From Nostoc sp. CMAA1605 (lineage in GTDB: Bacteria; Cyanobacteriota; Cyanobacteriia; Cyanobacteriales; Nostocaceae): a stretch of 54,268 nt of DNA. The stretch spans positions 1-54,268 of the forward strand of contig NZ_PJIZ01000073.1 of the NCBI RefSeq assembly GCF_021596505.1. Direction: 5' to 3'. The first letter of the stretch is position 1; each line of letters opens with the position of its first letter. Of the stretch, positions 36,841 through 45,296 are shown piece after piece. The notes under the pieces are model-generated. The model had not been told where the DNA came from. It made no database searches and saw only the letters and a program-made list of their open reading frames with translations. A program made the position numbers and the translations under genes.

Positions 36841-36879
36841 ATTTCTACCTAAATATTGTATTATCAAGTGTAATAAATC

Positions 36880-37310
36880 GGTGCCATCATATTAAGATGC
36901 TACAGTATCAACCCCTTTGATTAGATACTGTCAGAATGGGTTAGTTTAACGCTTTGACCAGCGTATTCTTTCTGGCCCTGGTAGCTGCCAACTCTACCTA
37001 TGCGTTCATCTAAGTGTTTGTTAGCAGTAGTTGTTTGGGTAAGCAAATGCTGCTGTTAGATGAGAAAGGACTCGCACCGAGACGCATGGGAAGTATGAGG
37101 TGTTAGGGTTTCAAACAGCCCAGAACCTTAGCTCTTGACATCAGACTCTTTTAGCTTGGTGTTGGGTGACAGAGCGGCCTGTATGACTAGAATCTTTGGT
37201 TTTGGTTGTACGAGGAACTTATACCTCTTAGTTTATAACAAAGTAAGGGTACGGGTATACCGTCACGGTGGCTACCGAACTTCCACCCCCTAATTTTTAT
37301 TTTTGGCAAG
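36880..37310 (+). ncRNA. tracrRNA of the V-K CAST (ends approximate)
   Basis: Blocks conserved with the ShCAST tracrRNA occur in order: a 5' hairpin (ACAGTATC/GATACTGT, 36902-36931), GGGTTAGTTT (36938-36947), a second hairpin ACGC/GCGT (36949-36964), CTTTCTGGCCCTGGTAGCTGC, then GGTGGCTACCGAA (37267-37279) and CCACCCCC (37283-37290), which can pair with the repeat. The middle contains a long stem (TCATCTAA/TTAGATGA). The distance from GGGTTAG to CACCCCC is about 350 nt against roughly 160 that I recall for ShCAST, so the central part is expanded. Transcript ends are estimates. Confidence 0.85.
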
Positions 37311-37490
37311 TCAAAGTGGGGGCAAAATCCCCAGGGATACGCCAAATTGCTAAAACTCTTATCTTGACTGAATTTTATGATTCTCCAGGCGAATCAAAGT
37401 TTATTTATTGGCGATAGAAAATATGCTTTTAAGTAGACTTGCCAAAATTTCCTGTGGAAAACGGTGAGGATAAGCGTTTGACAAGTCAGG

Positions 37491-37675
37491 GTTTCAACAA
37501 CCCTCACAGTGGGCGGTGGGTTGAAAGGGTGTACGCCAACCGCAACATTAAAACTGTGAAGGGCGTTTCAACAACCCTCACAGTGGGCGGTGGGTTGAAA
37601 GTGCCGTAATTGATGGCGAAGAGGTAGAAGTACCGAATGTTTCAACAACCCTCACAGTGGGCGGTGGATTAATAA
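37491..37675 (+). CRISPR. V-K CRISPR array, three repeats, two 37-nt spacers
   Basis: Repeats of 37 bp start GTTTCAACAACCC and end GGTGGGTTGAAAG, at 37491-37527, 37565-37601 and 37639-37675. The third is intact for 29 bases and then degenerates (GGTGGATTAATAAAC), as usual for a terminal repeat. Spacers are at 37528-37564 and 37602-37638. Neither resembles the neighbouring tRNA. The array is downstream of the tracrRNA in the same direction as cas12k. Confidence 0.97.
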
Positions 37676-37803
37676 ACTTACTAGCTTATTTGCTGACGCT
37701 CTATAGGATTGAGGCTTTTTGACTACTCAAAAATTTTTACGTCCCGTTACTTAGTTGTGTATGAGCTAAGTTTTACCTTTTTATATCGTATAATTATTGA
37801 TTA

Positions 37804-37834
37804 GGGTGGTTTGAAAGGAGCGTTGCGATCGCAC
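37804..37834 (+). ncRNA. Delocalised homing crRNA targeting tRNA-Ala
   Basis: GGGTGGTTTGAAAG (37804-37817) is close to the repeat 3' end and is followed by GAGCGTTGCGATCGCAC (37818-37834). This matches the tRNA-Ala gene on the minus strand (38155 down to 38139) at 16 of 17 positions, mismatch at position 6. The three bases before the protospacer are GTA, the GTN PAM of V-K systems. The unit lies 129 bp beyond the array. Short delocalised crRNAs that home to tRNA genes are established for V-K CASTs. Caution: eight of the 17 bases are the frequent HIP1 octamer. Confidence 0.78.
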
Positions 37835-37945
37835 GATTTAACGCACCAGTCTTATAAAAATATTCTCGACTAACAATGTTAATGTAGGACTTTGTGACAT
37901 TTTTAATTAGAGTCCATATTTCTTAATAATTTTCCTAGTAATTTT

Positions 37946-38101
37946 GGACAATAATTCTTTAAAACTGGTTTCAACTCTGAACAATAATTCTTTCAAACTG
38001 GATCGATGGCTGAAAGCCAAGGAAATACGTAACTTATGTCGTTCAACCCTGTAAAACTGGACAATAATTCTTTAAAACTGACAATAATAATTTAATGTAC
38101 A
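37946..38101 (+). repeat. CAST right end with four TnsB-type sites
   Basis: Sites with the ACAATAATTCTTTaAAACT core are at 37946-37968, 37979-38001 and 38059-38080, and the terminal site, ending TGTACA, is at 38080-38101. The right end has more sites than the left, as is usual for Tn7-like elements. Confidence 0.88.
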
Positions 38102-38103
38102 TA

Positions 38104-38176
38104 TGGAGAATAGGGAACTCGAATCCCTGACCTCTGCGGTGCGATCGCAGCGCTCTACCAACTGAGCTAATTCCCC
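38104..38176 (-). tRNA. tRNA-Ala(CGC), attachment site of the CAST
   Basis: A 73-nt cloverleaf without encoded CCA. The acceptor arm (GGGGAAT / ATTCTCC) has the G3-U70 pair that identifies alanine tRNAs. The D arm is GCTCAGTTGGTAGAGC, the anticodon stem CTGCG/CGCAG with loop ATCGCAC gives anticodon CGC, and the T arm contains GGGATTCGAGTTCCC. Discriminator base A. The element's right end TGTACA lies only 2 bp from the 3' end, and the TATGG target duplication includes the last three gene bases, which are restored by the duplication, so the tRNA stays functional. Confidence 0.95.
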
Positions 38177-38263
38177 TGAAAGTATTGCTGAGTGCTGAGT
38201 TGCGCGTGCTGAGTTAATCAAAGTATCAGCAATTGCATCAACGCTCTGCTTTTAGAGAACATT

Positions 38264-38992
38264 CTAACATTCACTGGCGGTGGGCTGTGGTTCTTTGCCG
38301 GAAAATACTTGTTGGACTCGTTCTAGTTCTAATTCTGTTAAATAATCTACTGTCCAGTTACAGCAACGCTGAAGCATATGAAACGGGTAAGTATTCGCTA
38401 CACCTAATACTTGCATCTGTGCGTGTCTGGCTGCTTGAATACCTGCGGGGGTATCTTCAATTGCCAAACATTCTTGAGGTTTTAGATTTAAATCAAGATA
38501 CTCTTGATTTAGGCGTGTGAGTGCAAGTAAATAACCATCTGGTTGGGGTTTACTGGTAGTGATATCATCCCCAGCAACAATCACAGGGAAATACTCTGCT
38601 AGTTTAGCTCGCTCTAATACTAGCTGTATTTCTTGATGGAGCGCACCACTAACTATAGCTAATTTGAGATGCTGAGAGCGCGCTTGATAAATTAAGTCTT
38701 CCACACCTGGATATATGGGTAATTTTTCCAGTTTCTCTAGTTCCAATACATAGGCTTCAGCTTTGCGGCGAAGTAGCTGAGTTAAGTATTCTTCGCTCAC
38801 GACTCTACCACGATTGGCGAACAATTCTTGAAAACAAGCGCGATCGCTACGTCCTAAAGAAGCTTGACGCTCTTTAACTTTTTGGGGTTGCAGATTTTCT
38901 TGAACCAGAATTTCATCGATTAATTTTAGGTGAATGCGTTCATCGTTAATGATTACGCCATTGAAATCAAACAGAATTGCCTTTAAACTCAT
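38264..38992 (-). CDS. HAD-family hydrolase (phosphoglucomutase/CbbY-like)
   Basis: A cytosolic haloacid-dehalogenase-type phosphatase or mutase of 242 residues. Motif I is ILFDFNGVIIND (nucleophile Asp, general acid replaced by Asn in DFN), motif II is LAIVSGA, motif III lysine lies in SKPQPDGYLLAL, and motif IV is CLAIEDTPAGIQAA. A helical cap follows motif I, as in beta-phosphoglucomutases. The Asn in place of the second Asp is unusual for phosphatases and more like phosphonatase/dehalogenase variants, so the reaction is uncertain. It overlaps the methyltransferase gene upstream by 4 bp and is probably co-transcribed. Confidence 0.8.
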   Translation of the reverse strand: MSLKAILFDFNGVIINDERIHLKLIDEILVQENLQPQKVKERQASLGRSDRACFQELFANRGRVVSEEYLTQLLRRKAEAYVLELEKLEKLPIYPGVEDLIYQARSQHLKLAIVSGALHQEIQLVLERAKLAEYFPVIVAGDDITTSKPQPDGYLLALTRLNQEYLDLNLKPQECLAIEDTPAGIQAARHAQMQVLGVANTYPFHMLQRCCNWTVDYLTELELERVQQVFSGKEPQPTASEC

Positions 38993-39891
38993 GCCGTTAT
39001 GCCAAAAGCTGGAGACTCTAAACCCTCCAAATTATTATTATCCATTGCAGGTCTATATTGTCTCACCTTTGCTTGATTAGTTGCATCTGTGACAGGCAAA
39101 GGTTTAACACCACTACTTAATTGATTTATCCACCAAACTTCTTCTGTTCGCACCGCCTCAAACCCCACCGCACCCATTCGCGCATCTACACTATCCGCCG
39201 CATATTCACGAATGTAAGGCTCTTCAAACACATTATTCAACCAGTCTAGCTGACGTAAGGTTTTCTGATTCCCGTCGAGAATTAATACTTGTCCACCAGC
39301 AACCAATATGCGAAAACATTCTTGAAGAATAGTTTGGGAAACTACAACTGGTGTTTCGTGGAAAAGTAAAGTAGCCGTCACTAAATCAAAGGAAGTATCG
39401 GGAAAACCAGTTTGTTCTGCGTTTCCATGTCGCCAGCTGATATCCAAACCAGCAGTTTTGGCTTTATCTTCCGCCCTTACTAGCATATAGGGTGATAAGT
39501 CCAAACCGATGACTTCAGCTTGGGGAAAAGCTTGTTTTAGCATCAAAGTTGTAGAACCTGTACCACAGCCTAAATCGAGTATGCGTCTGGGTTTGACTTT
39601 AACTGCATCAATTACAGCTTGACGCACCCAAGTTTCATTCGGTGGGATGACGTAGGCGGTAATGGGATCATAACTGACAGCAGCACCAGGATTTAGATAT
39701 CCTTTTTTGATGCCGTGAAAGTTTTGGTTGATGTAGTACGCCGGTGTTGTCACATCATCACACCGGAACTTCTCGCTTTCTTTCTCCCAGTCGATACTTT
39801 TGGCGTAACGCTGCAATTTTTCTTCATCAATTAAAAATCGGACTACGGGCGATAAAAAGCTTTCCCAAATGGTGTTCTGACGTGTCTCCAT
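38989..39891 (-). CDS. Class I SAM-dependent methyltransferase
   Basis: A protein of 300 residues. SAM motif I is ILDLGCGTGSTTLML (about 105-119), then VIGLDLSPYMLVRAE (motif II acidic residue) and FDLVTATLLFHETP. The N-terminal 90 residues are a family-specific extension. The pattern is the UbiE/COQ5-like Methyltransf_11 group; the substrate cannot be read from the sequence. Its stop overlaps the HAD gene start as an ATGA-type 4-bp overlap, so the two form an operon. Confidence 0.8.
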   Translation of the reverse strand: METRQNTIWESFLSPVVRFLIDEEKLQRYAKSIDWEKESEKFRCDDVTTPAYYINQNFHGIKKGYLNPGAAVSYDPITAYVIPPNETWVRQAVIDAVKVKPRRILDLGCGTGSTTLMLKQAFPQAEVIGLDLSPYMLVRAEDKAKTAGLDISWRHGNAEQTGFPDTSFDLVTATLLFHETPVVVSQTILQECFRILVAGGQVLILDGNQKTLRQLDWLNNVFEEPYIREYAADSVDARMGAVGFEAVRTEEVWWINQLSSGVKPLPVTDATNQAKVRQYRPAMDNNNLEGLESPAFGITA

Positions 39892-40093
39892 AGGTTTGAT
39901 TTCGGCTGATTCATGGTCTTTACAAATTGTAGTGTATTTAGCAAATGCCTGGATTTTTTGGCAGACTTAACTAGTGATGATTGCTGTTGACACTCAAATC
40001 CTTACGCATTACATTTGTAATACAGGTAATTTTGTAACTTAAACTTGTTAGCTGATTCTCTTCCACTTTTGATTCCTAATATTTTAGAAAAAA

Positions 40094-41620
40094 ATGCCCT
40101 ACGAAGAGTTAGAAATTAATACGCCAGCACCTGTTTTATCTTGGGCAAATCACCCTTTGGGTACAGAAGAAACCAAGATGGCTAAGAATGTGGCATCGCT
40201 ACCTTTTGTATTTAAACACGTAGCATTAATGCCTGATGTTCACTTAGGAAAAGGTGCTTTAGTTGGTTCTGTAATTGCTACGAAAGAAGCCATTATTCCT
40301 GCTGCTGTGGGCGTAGATGTTGGCTGTGGTATGTGTGCAATCAAAACACCATTTACAGGTGATAAATTAGAAGGAAAACTCAAAAAAATTCGACTCGATA
40401 TTGAAGCGGCCATTCCCACAGGTTTTAATGAAAATAAAGAGATAGAAAAAACTGTCACTAATTGGCAGCATTGGCGAGAGTTTCAAGACTTGCACCGTGG
40501 TGTGCAAGATTTACAAACTAAAGCAATGAAACAAATTGGTTCTCTAGGCGGGGGTAAAAGATTGCCCCTTACTGTAGTAATACAGTAATCAAAACTCGTC
40601 CAAATCGGTGGAAGCTGAGATTGCGAATACCGAGGGAAGCGGTAAAACGCCCCGTAGAGAGCAGAGGGACTTGGGCATCCTAGAATAAATTAGGATGAAG
40701 GTGTGCTCCGAACTATACCGAAGAGGAAGGTATAGAATCAAGCAGAAATGACTTGATCGATTGCGACTTTCATGTGTGATATTGTGATTCTATGGAATCT
40801 CACAATAACGGTCAATAAGAGTGCTTAGTAGAAGTCGAAATAGTATCGAACTCAGACTATGGAGACTTAACAAATTAAGCAAGCAATCAGTAACAAATTG
40901 AATCACTTCATTGAAGTTTGCCTAGATACAGAGAACCAAGTTTGGCTGATGTTACATTCCGGTTCGCGGAACATTGGCAATAATCTTGCCCAGTGTCATA
41001 TCAATACAGCGAAAGAATTAGCAAAGATGGCAGATAATAATTTACCTGACCCTGATTTGGCTTATTTTGTAGCTGGTACACCAGAATTCCAAGCCTACTG
41101 GAATGATTTACAATGGGCGCAAGAATATGCACGTTTCAACCGTGATGTGATGATGGCACGTTTCCAACGCATCATTGAGAAACATCTAGCAGGAGGAAAG
41201 CCAACTAAACCTTTATTACAGGTAAATTGTCATCATAATTACGCTGAAAAAGAAGTACATTTTGGCGAAGATGTGTATGTTACTCGTAAAGGTGCGGTGC
41301 GTGCTGATAAAGAAGACTATGGAATTATTCCTGGTTCAATGGGAGCAAAATCTTTCATTGTCAAAGGTAAAGGAAATGCACATAGTTTCTGTTCTTGTTC
41401 TCATGGTGCGGGTCGTTTATTGTCGAGAAATAAAGCTAAAAATGTCTACACCCTCGATGATTTAATTGAGCAAACTAAGGGTGTAGAGTGCCGCAAAGAT
41501 AAGGATGTTTTAGATGAAATTCCTGGTGCTTATAAGCCGATAGATGAAGTCATGAAAAATCAATCCGATTTGGTAGAAGTTGTAGCCACACTCAAGCAAG
41601 TTGTTTGTGTGAAAGGTTGA
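40094..41620 (+). CDS. rtcB: RtcB RNA ligase, split by a group I intron (exons 40094-40555 and 40901-41620)
   Basis: RtcB joins RNA 2',3'-cyclic-phosphate ends to 5'-OH ends using GTP and manganese, repairing cleaved RNA. Joining the exons gives 154 + 239 = 393 residues in frame. Exon 1 ends in IGSLGGG; exon 2 begins NHFIEVCLDTEN, recreating the conserved GNHF motif (Asn/His bind GMP and metal). Other landmarks are VGVDVGCGMCAIKT with the metal Cys (exon 1), HSGSRNIG, and CSCSHGAGRLLSR with the histidine guanylated in the family (exon 2). Without splicing the frame reaches a stop at 40586-40588 and the protein would lack two-thirds of the active site. Confidence 0.93.
40556..40900 (+). ncRNA. 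Group I self-splicing intron in rtcB (345 nt, no ORF)
   Basis: The 5' exon ends in U and the intron ends in G, as group I requires. The guide GCCCC (40564-40568) pairs with exon GGGGU including the U-G wobble (P1). GAUU just before it pairs with the 3' exon AAUC (P10). P2 is ACTGTA/TACAGT around GTAA (40571-40586), P4 TCGGT/ACCGA, P7 GAGCA/TGCTC, P8 ATCCTA/TAGGAT (40677-40696), followed by AAGGTGTGCTCC, close to the conserved S element. P9-type hairpins include CTATACC/GGTATAG (40713-40735) and ATAGT/ACTAT. No homing endonuclease is encoded. Confidence 0.9.
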
Positions 41621-41635
41621 TTTTCATGTTTGTAG

Positions 41636-41653
41636 TGAGGGCTAAAGCCCTCA
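41636..41653. terminator. Hairpin between convergent rtcB and GH57 genes
   Basis: TGAGGGCTAAAGCCCTCA is an 8-bp stem 16 bp after the rtcB stop and 21 bp from the GH57 stop, so it can end transcription from both sides. The same kind of hairpin is a common cyanobacterial dispersed repeat. Confidence 0.6.
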
Positions 41654-41673
41654 TTAATTTAAGAAGAAAAAAA

Positions 41674-43906
41674 CTAAGGTACTGCAATCGGAATTAAAGC
41701 ATTTTCCGGTAAATATTTTTTGTAGCATCCTTCATCAGCGAGGACTAAAACCAAGCGCAAAGGATAATCGGGAGGAACTTGTAAATCTGCCCAAGGTACT
41801 GCTAATTCTAAACAAGATTCTATAGCAACTTGAGCGCGACTGCTGCGGGGATGCCATTGATAATTTTCTCCAGCTTCCCTAAATTGTACTGATTGGGTGA
41901 GTAAGTTAATTTCTAAGTGATGATGATACAGGTAATTGAGGGGGCTGTATCTGGTACTTCTGCTAAAGGAATGGGGCTATTGTGCATTGTTCTATCTGGA
42001 TAGAACCACAATAAATTCAACTCTGTGGGTATGTCCTTCCCTGGTGCAGAACCATTTTTAAAATCTAAGCGCAGGTAAAAATTCAGGTGATCAACTCCAT
42101 ACCAAAGACGCTGAATAGCACTGCTAACGTGCATTGTGCCTCTTGCGCCACCGATTTCTATGCGTCCGGCTTTGTTCCAGTCTTGCTCATCACCTCTACC
42201 ATCAATTATGGGATGAATAAAACTTTGGGGTGAGTGGTCAACTTGTGCGGCGTGGACTTCCACTGGTTGTCTGAGATAGGGCGGTATTGGTTCATTTAAG
42301 GCTTTGTAGATACCGCATAGATGTTCGCGAAATAGTTGGTCGAAGATGGCATCTTGATTGGAGGAATGTCCTTCGCCGAACCACCAAAACCAGTCAGAAC
42401 CTTCAGATGCGTATAACGCTTCCCACGCTTCAGGGTTATTTTCTTCTGTGGCTTCGGGGTGACTGGCTAGCATTTCTCTAGCTTGGGTGAGGTAGTCCCA
42501 AGCGCGGTTTTTGGCGGGGTCGCCAATCCAAGTGGTAAAGCTACCATCTACCCAAGAACCACTATGCAGTTGTTCTCCTGGGATGGTGGCTGTGGGGGGA
42601 ATTTTTCAATGAATTCGGAGACGGTAACGAGTTTGATGTGGGGTTCGTTGCTTAAACTCTGATATAAAGCTTCTAGAAAGGGTTTACCGTCTTGGGGGTA
42701 ATATTCCCAACAGTTTTCACCATCTAAGGCAATGGTAACTAACCAAGGCTGTTCGCTGGGACGTTCTCTTTGCATTTTAGCGATCGCCTGCAAATGTCCC
42801 ACCAAGTCAGCAGCCGCTTGTTTAGCTGGCATTGCACTATAGGTAAAGCCAATTAAATCTGATAATCTATGATCACGGAAAACTATGGCTAAATCTCCTG
42901 CTGGAGTTGTCAGGCGGTAAGGCTTGTACATCAATTCTGGTTCTTTGACATTACCCGCCCCATCTCGATGAAAAAAGTGTCTCAGTGTCCAGCCGAGAAC
43001 AGCTTCATCTGAGCAAATCCAATTAAATCCTTGTTTAATAATATACGGCAAAATTTCGGGGCTGACTGATTGTTCGGAAGGCCATAAACCTCTAGGTTCT
43101 TGCCCAAACCTATCTGTGTATAGCTCCCAAGCTTTACGTAAATGGCGGGGAATATCTTCACTCCACTGAAAGCGGTACTCTGGCAAAGTCATATTTGACA
43201 CTGCAACTCTTCCAGAGTTGGTATCAGCCAGTAGGGGCAGAATGGGGTGTGTGTAGGGTGTGGTGGTGACTTCCAATTGCCCGGCGGCTTGCATCTTGCG
43301 GTGTTGAGGGATGATGCGGCTGAGGATGTCGCGCTGTTTAGAGTAAATGCGCTGGCGATCGCTTAACGTAAAATTACGTCCTTGCTGTAACCAAGCTGCA
43401 ATTTCTGGATCATCCCAAAATAAGGGGTCTATCCATGATAAATTATGCCATGCCAGCAAATCACCATATTCAGCCAATCCCCAATTAGCTAAACACCAAG
43501 CCTGTCCCTGTTCTTGTCTTTGATAATACAACTGGGCGTAGCGGGGATGAGGGTCAATTAATGTATGGTGATTGGCATCGAAAAAGTGTTGAACGATAAA
43601 TTCTTGTTGTGCCTGAGTTAGCTGTTCTGTTGGTGTTAAGCTGGCTGTCAGGTAAGGATCAAAGGCAGTACCAGCAATATAATCTTCTAGTTGCAAGATT
43701 AACGACGGTACTAAATTCACCGTTTGATGTAATTTAGGGTACTTTTCCAGAATTAACACCAAATCCAAATAATCTTTTGTGCCATGCAGACGTACCCAAG
43801 GCAGACGGTATTTCTGACTTGAAGACTCCGAAACGCCGTCGTTGGGAGATTTGTATAACGGCTGATGTTGATGCCAAATAAAGGCTACATAAAGTGGGTG
43901 AGACAT
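41674..43906 (-). pseudogene. Glycoside hydrolase family 57 protein with two homopolymer frameshifts
   Basis: An alpha-glucan-acting GH57 enzyme (amylase/branching-type). The catalytic half (residues 1-440) starts YVAFIWHQHQPLYK and carries GLWPSEQSVSPEI and LDGENCWEYY. The frame breaks near 42600 (seven-C run read as six) and near 41940 (six-C run read as five). With one base restored at each, the reading runs through HSGSWVDGSFTTWIGDPAKN and EALYASEGSDWFWWFGEGH to a stop at 41674, giving about 744 residues, the length I recall for cyanobacterial homologues. The gene is probably intact in the organism. It is alone, convergent with rtcB. Confidence 0.88.
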
Positions 43907-44018
43907 GGGAACCGATTAAGGATTTGGGACTGGGTAATAATGATAAATTATGAATGATTTCAACTGCGTATTCATAATTCGTTCAAAACACAGTCCCATT
44001 TCCCTTGAGTTTTTGCCG

Positions 44019-44249
44019 TTAGAGGATTTGCTCAACCTCGGCAATTTCGGGAATCATTTCCCGCAGACGACGTTCCAGACCCATTCTCAATGTCATGGTA
44101 GAACTAGGACAAGAACCGCAAGCACCTTGCAGACGCAGTTTGACAATAGGCCCGTCGAGTTCCACAAGTTCCACATTGCCACCATCAGACATTAGATAAG
44201 GACGCATTTCATCCAAAACTTTTTCAACGTTTTCAACTGTTAATTCCAT
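44019..44249 (-). CDS. NifU C-terminal-domain iron-sulfur scaffold protein
   Basis: A 76-residue Nfu-type protein that carries [4Fe-4S] clusters for delivery to apo-proteins. The CxxC cluster motif is in LQGACGSCPSSTMTLR (about residues 44-59). The N-terminus MELTVENVEKVLDEMRPYLM and the DGGNVELVEL strand are typical. It contains only the Nfu domain; the IscU and [2Fe-2S] domains of true NifU are absent, so it is the housekeeping type, not the nitrogenase-specific protein. It has its own promoter region of over 500 bp. Confidence 0.92.
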   Translation of the reverse strand: MELTVENVEKVLDEMRPYLMSDGGNVELVELDGPIVKLRLQGACGSCPSSTMTLRMGLERRLREMIPEIAEVEQIL

Positions 44250-44815
44250 CGTGTGATACCTAGATAAGTTAACAATGGTGATAAGAGATTATGTTGTAGT
44301 GCTAAAGTCTACTACAAACCTATGCTCCAAAGTGTTATCTTTTGGACTTATTAAATCGATCCTAGATCCAATTGCGCCTAGATCGTCTTTATATCCAGAG
44401 TTTAGCGAATTCTTAACTATGCTGTGTGGGGGATGGTTGTGGTCTTGGGGTGTAAATTCTGAATTTAGGTGGCTCTTGTAGCGGTATTGTGGAAGGCGAT
44501 CGCTGCTGACTCTAAAAATAAGTGCTTAGTCTAGCTAAGACGAGGGGTTATCGATGAATCGATTTCTGGAGTTTTTGCAGAAGTCACCCCAACCTTACGG
44601 TCGGGGCTACTTTTGCTACACCCCTTGCACTAAATAAATAATACCAGTATTAGCGATATTATGGTTGCCAAATTGGCAAAAATTCGTTTTTGGGTAAGTG
44701 CTTAATAATATTTTCGGAGTCTACCCTACTTTCAGTAAAGTAGTATACTTTACTCTGTGATTTTTGTGCTTAGTCGCAGATTTTCACTGACAATTAACAA
44801 CTATGTAGATGTACT
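44250..44815. other. Gene-free region with an inverted repeat upstream of the cNMP-domain gene
   Basis: A frame at 44275-44481 is not credible. AGTAAAGTA, GTA, TACTTTACT (44734-44754) is a perfect 9-bp inverted repeat 61 bp before the next gene and may be an operator. Near 44545-44560 is the short palindrome ATCGATGAATCGAT. Nothing else is recognised. Confidence 0.6.
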
Positions 44816-45184
44816 ATGTCAAATCCTGTAATTACAGTTGGTATATTTCAAAAACAACATGACCCTCAAGTTTTTGCCGCAGGTCAAGTAATTTTCTCTC
44901 AGGGCGACTCTGGAGAATATATGTATGGCATTGCGGAGGGCGAGATAGAAATACTAGTCAATGGTAAGGTTGTAGAAACCATTAGCACTGGTGATGTTTT
45001 TGGTACTGGCGTACTAGTAGGTGTCAAAGAGAGAACTTATACTGCGATCGCCAAAACAAATTGTACGTTAGTCTATTTAGACGAAAAAAGATTTCTCTTT
45101 GCTGTTCAAGAAACACCTATGTTCGCCTTGATGGTGATTAAAAATTATTCAGAGCGTTTAAGTCGTTTGCAGCATTTGGTATGA
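44816..45184 (+). CDS. Stand-alone cyclic-nucleotide-binding-domain protein
   Basis: A protein of 122 residues consisting of one cNMP-binding (Crp-type) beta-barrel: FAAGQVIFSQGDSGEYMYGI (about 21-40), GEIEILVNGKVVETISTGDVFG, and the phosphate-cassette position at VFGTGVLVGVKERTYTAIA. The usual Glu/Arg pair of the cassette (GE...R.A) is only partly kept, so ligand binding is uncertain. There is no HTH, so it is not a transcription factor by itself. It probably works as a small sensory adaptor. Confidence 0.82.
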   Translation: MSNPVITVGIFQKQHDPQVFAAGQVIFSQGDSGEYMYGIAEGEIEILVNGKVVETISTGDVFGTGVLVGVKERTYTAIAKTNCTLVYLDEKRFLFAVQETPMFALMVIKNYSERLSRLQHLV

Positions 45185-45186
45185 AT

Positions 45187-45296
45187 TGAGACTGGGGACT
45201 GGATATTGGGATCGGGGCAGGGGGCAGGGGAGATTTAAGCCAATGCCCGATGCCCAATGCCCAATGCCCTATTCCCAATGCCCAATGCCCATCATT
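45187..45296. repeat. Short tandem repeats (GGGACTG and GCCCAAT types)
   Basis: Heptamer-based arrays: ACTGGGGACTGG near 45190, then copies of TGCCCAA/TGCCCGA (about 45240-45290), reaching the 3' end of the next gene. They belong to the STRR class seen at four other places in the window. Confidence 0.8.

Larger units (their letters stand above)
15838..38101 (+). mobile_element. Complete type V-K CRISPR-associated transposon (CAST), 22,264 bp
   Basis: A Tn7-like element with Cas12k-guided targeting. The ends are 22-bp inverted repeats matching at 21 positions (15838-15859 and 38080-38101; base 4 is C on the left, A on the right). The 5-bp duplication TATGG lies at 15833-15837 and 38102-38106. 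Gene order is tnsB-tnsC-(nuclease-like operon)-tniQ-AAA/subtilase-type I R-M-repressor-cas12k-tracrRNA-CRISPR-homing crRNA. There is no tnsA, as in other V-K elements, which move by replicative co-integration. The right end abuts the tRNA-Ala 3' end. Intact target repeats suggest no rearrangement since insertion. Whether it is still active depends on the unusual TnsC. Confidence 0.95.

Noticed and set aside
38003..38040. GGCTGAAAG followed by CCAAGGAAATACG as another homing crRNA
   Set aside because: The candidate guide does not match the tRNA-Ala or the left flank, and the repeat resemblance is weaker than at 37804.
40556..40900. Group II intron or intein in rtcB
   Set aside because: There is no GUGYG start or domain V hairpin, and the insert has stop codons so it cannot be an intein; P1/P10 and the terminal G fit group I.
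45187..45296. Tandem repeats as a CRISPR array
   Set aside because: The units are contiguous heptamers without unique spacers; the same applies to 50176-50333 and 51473-51640.
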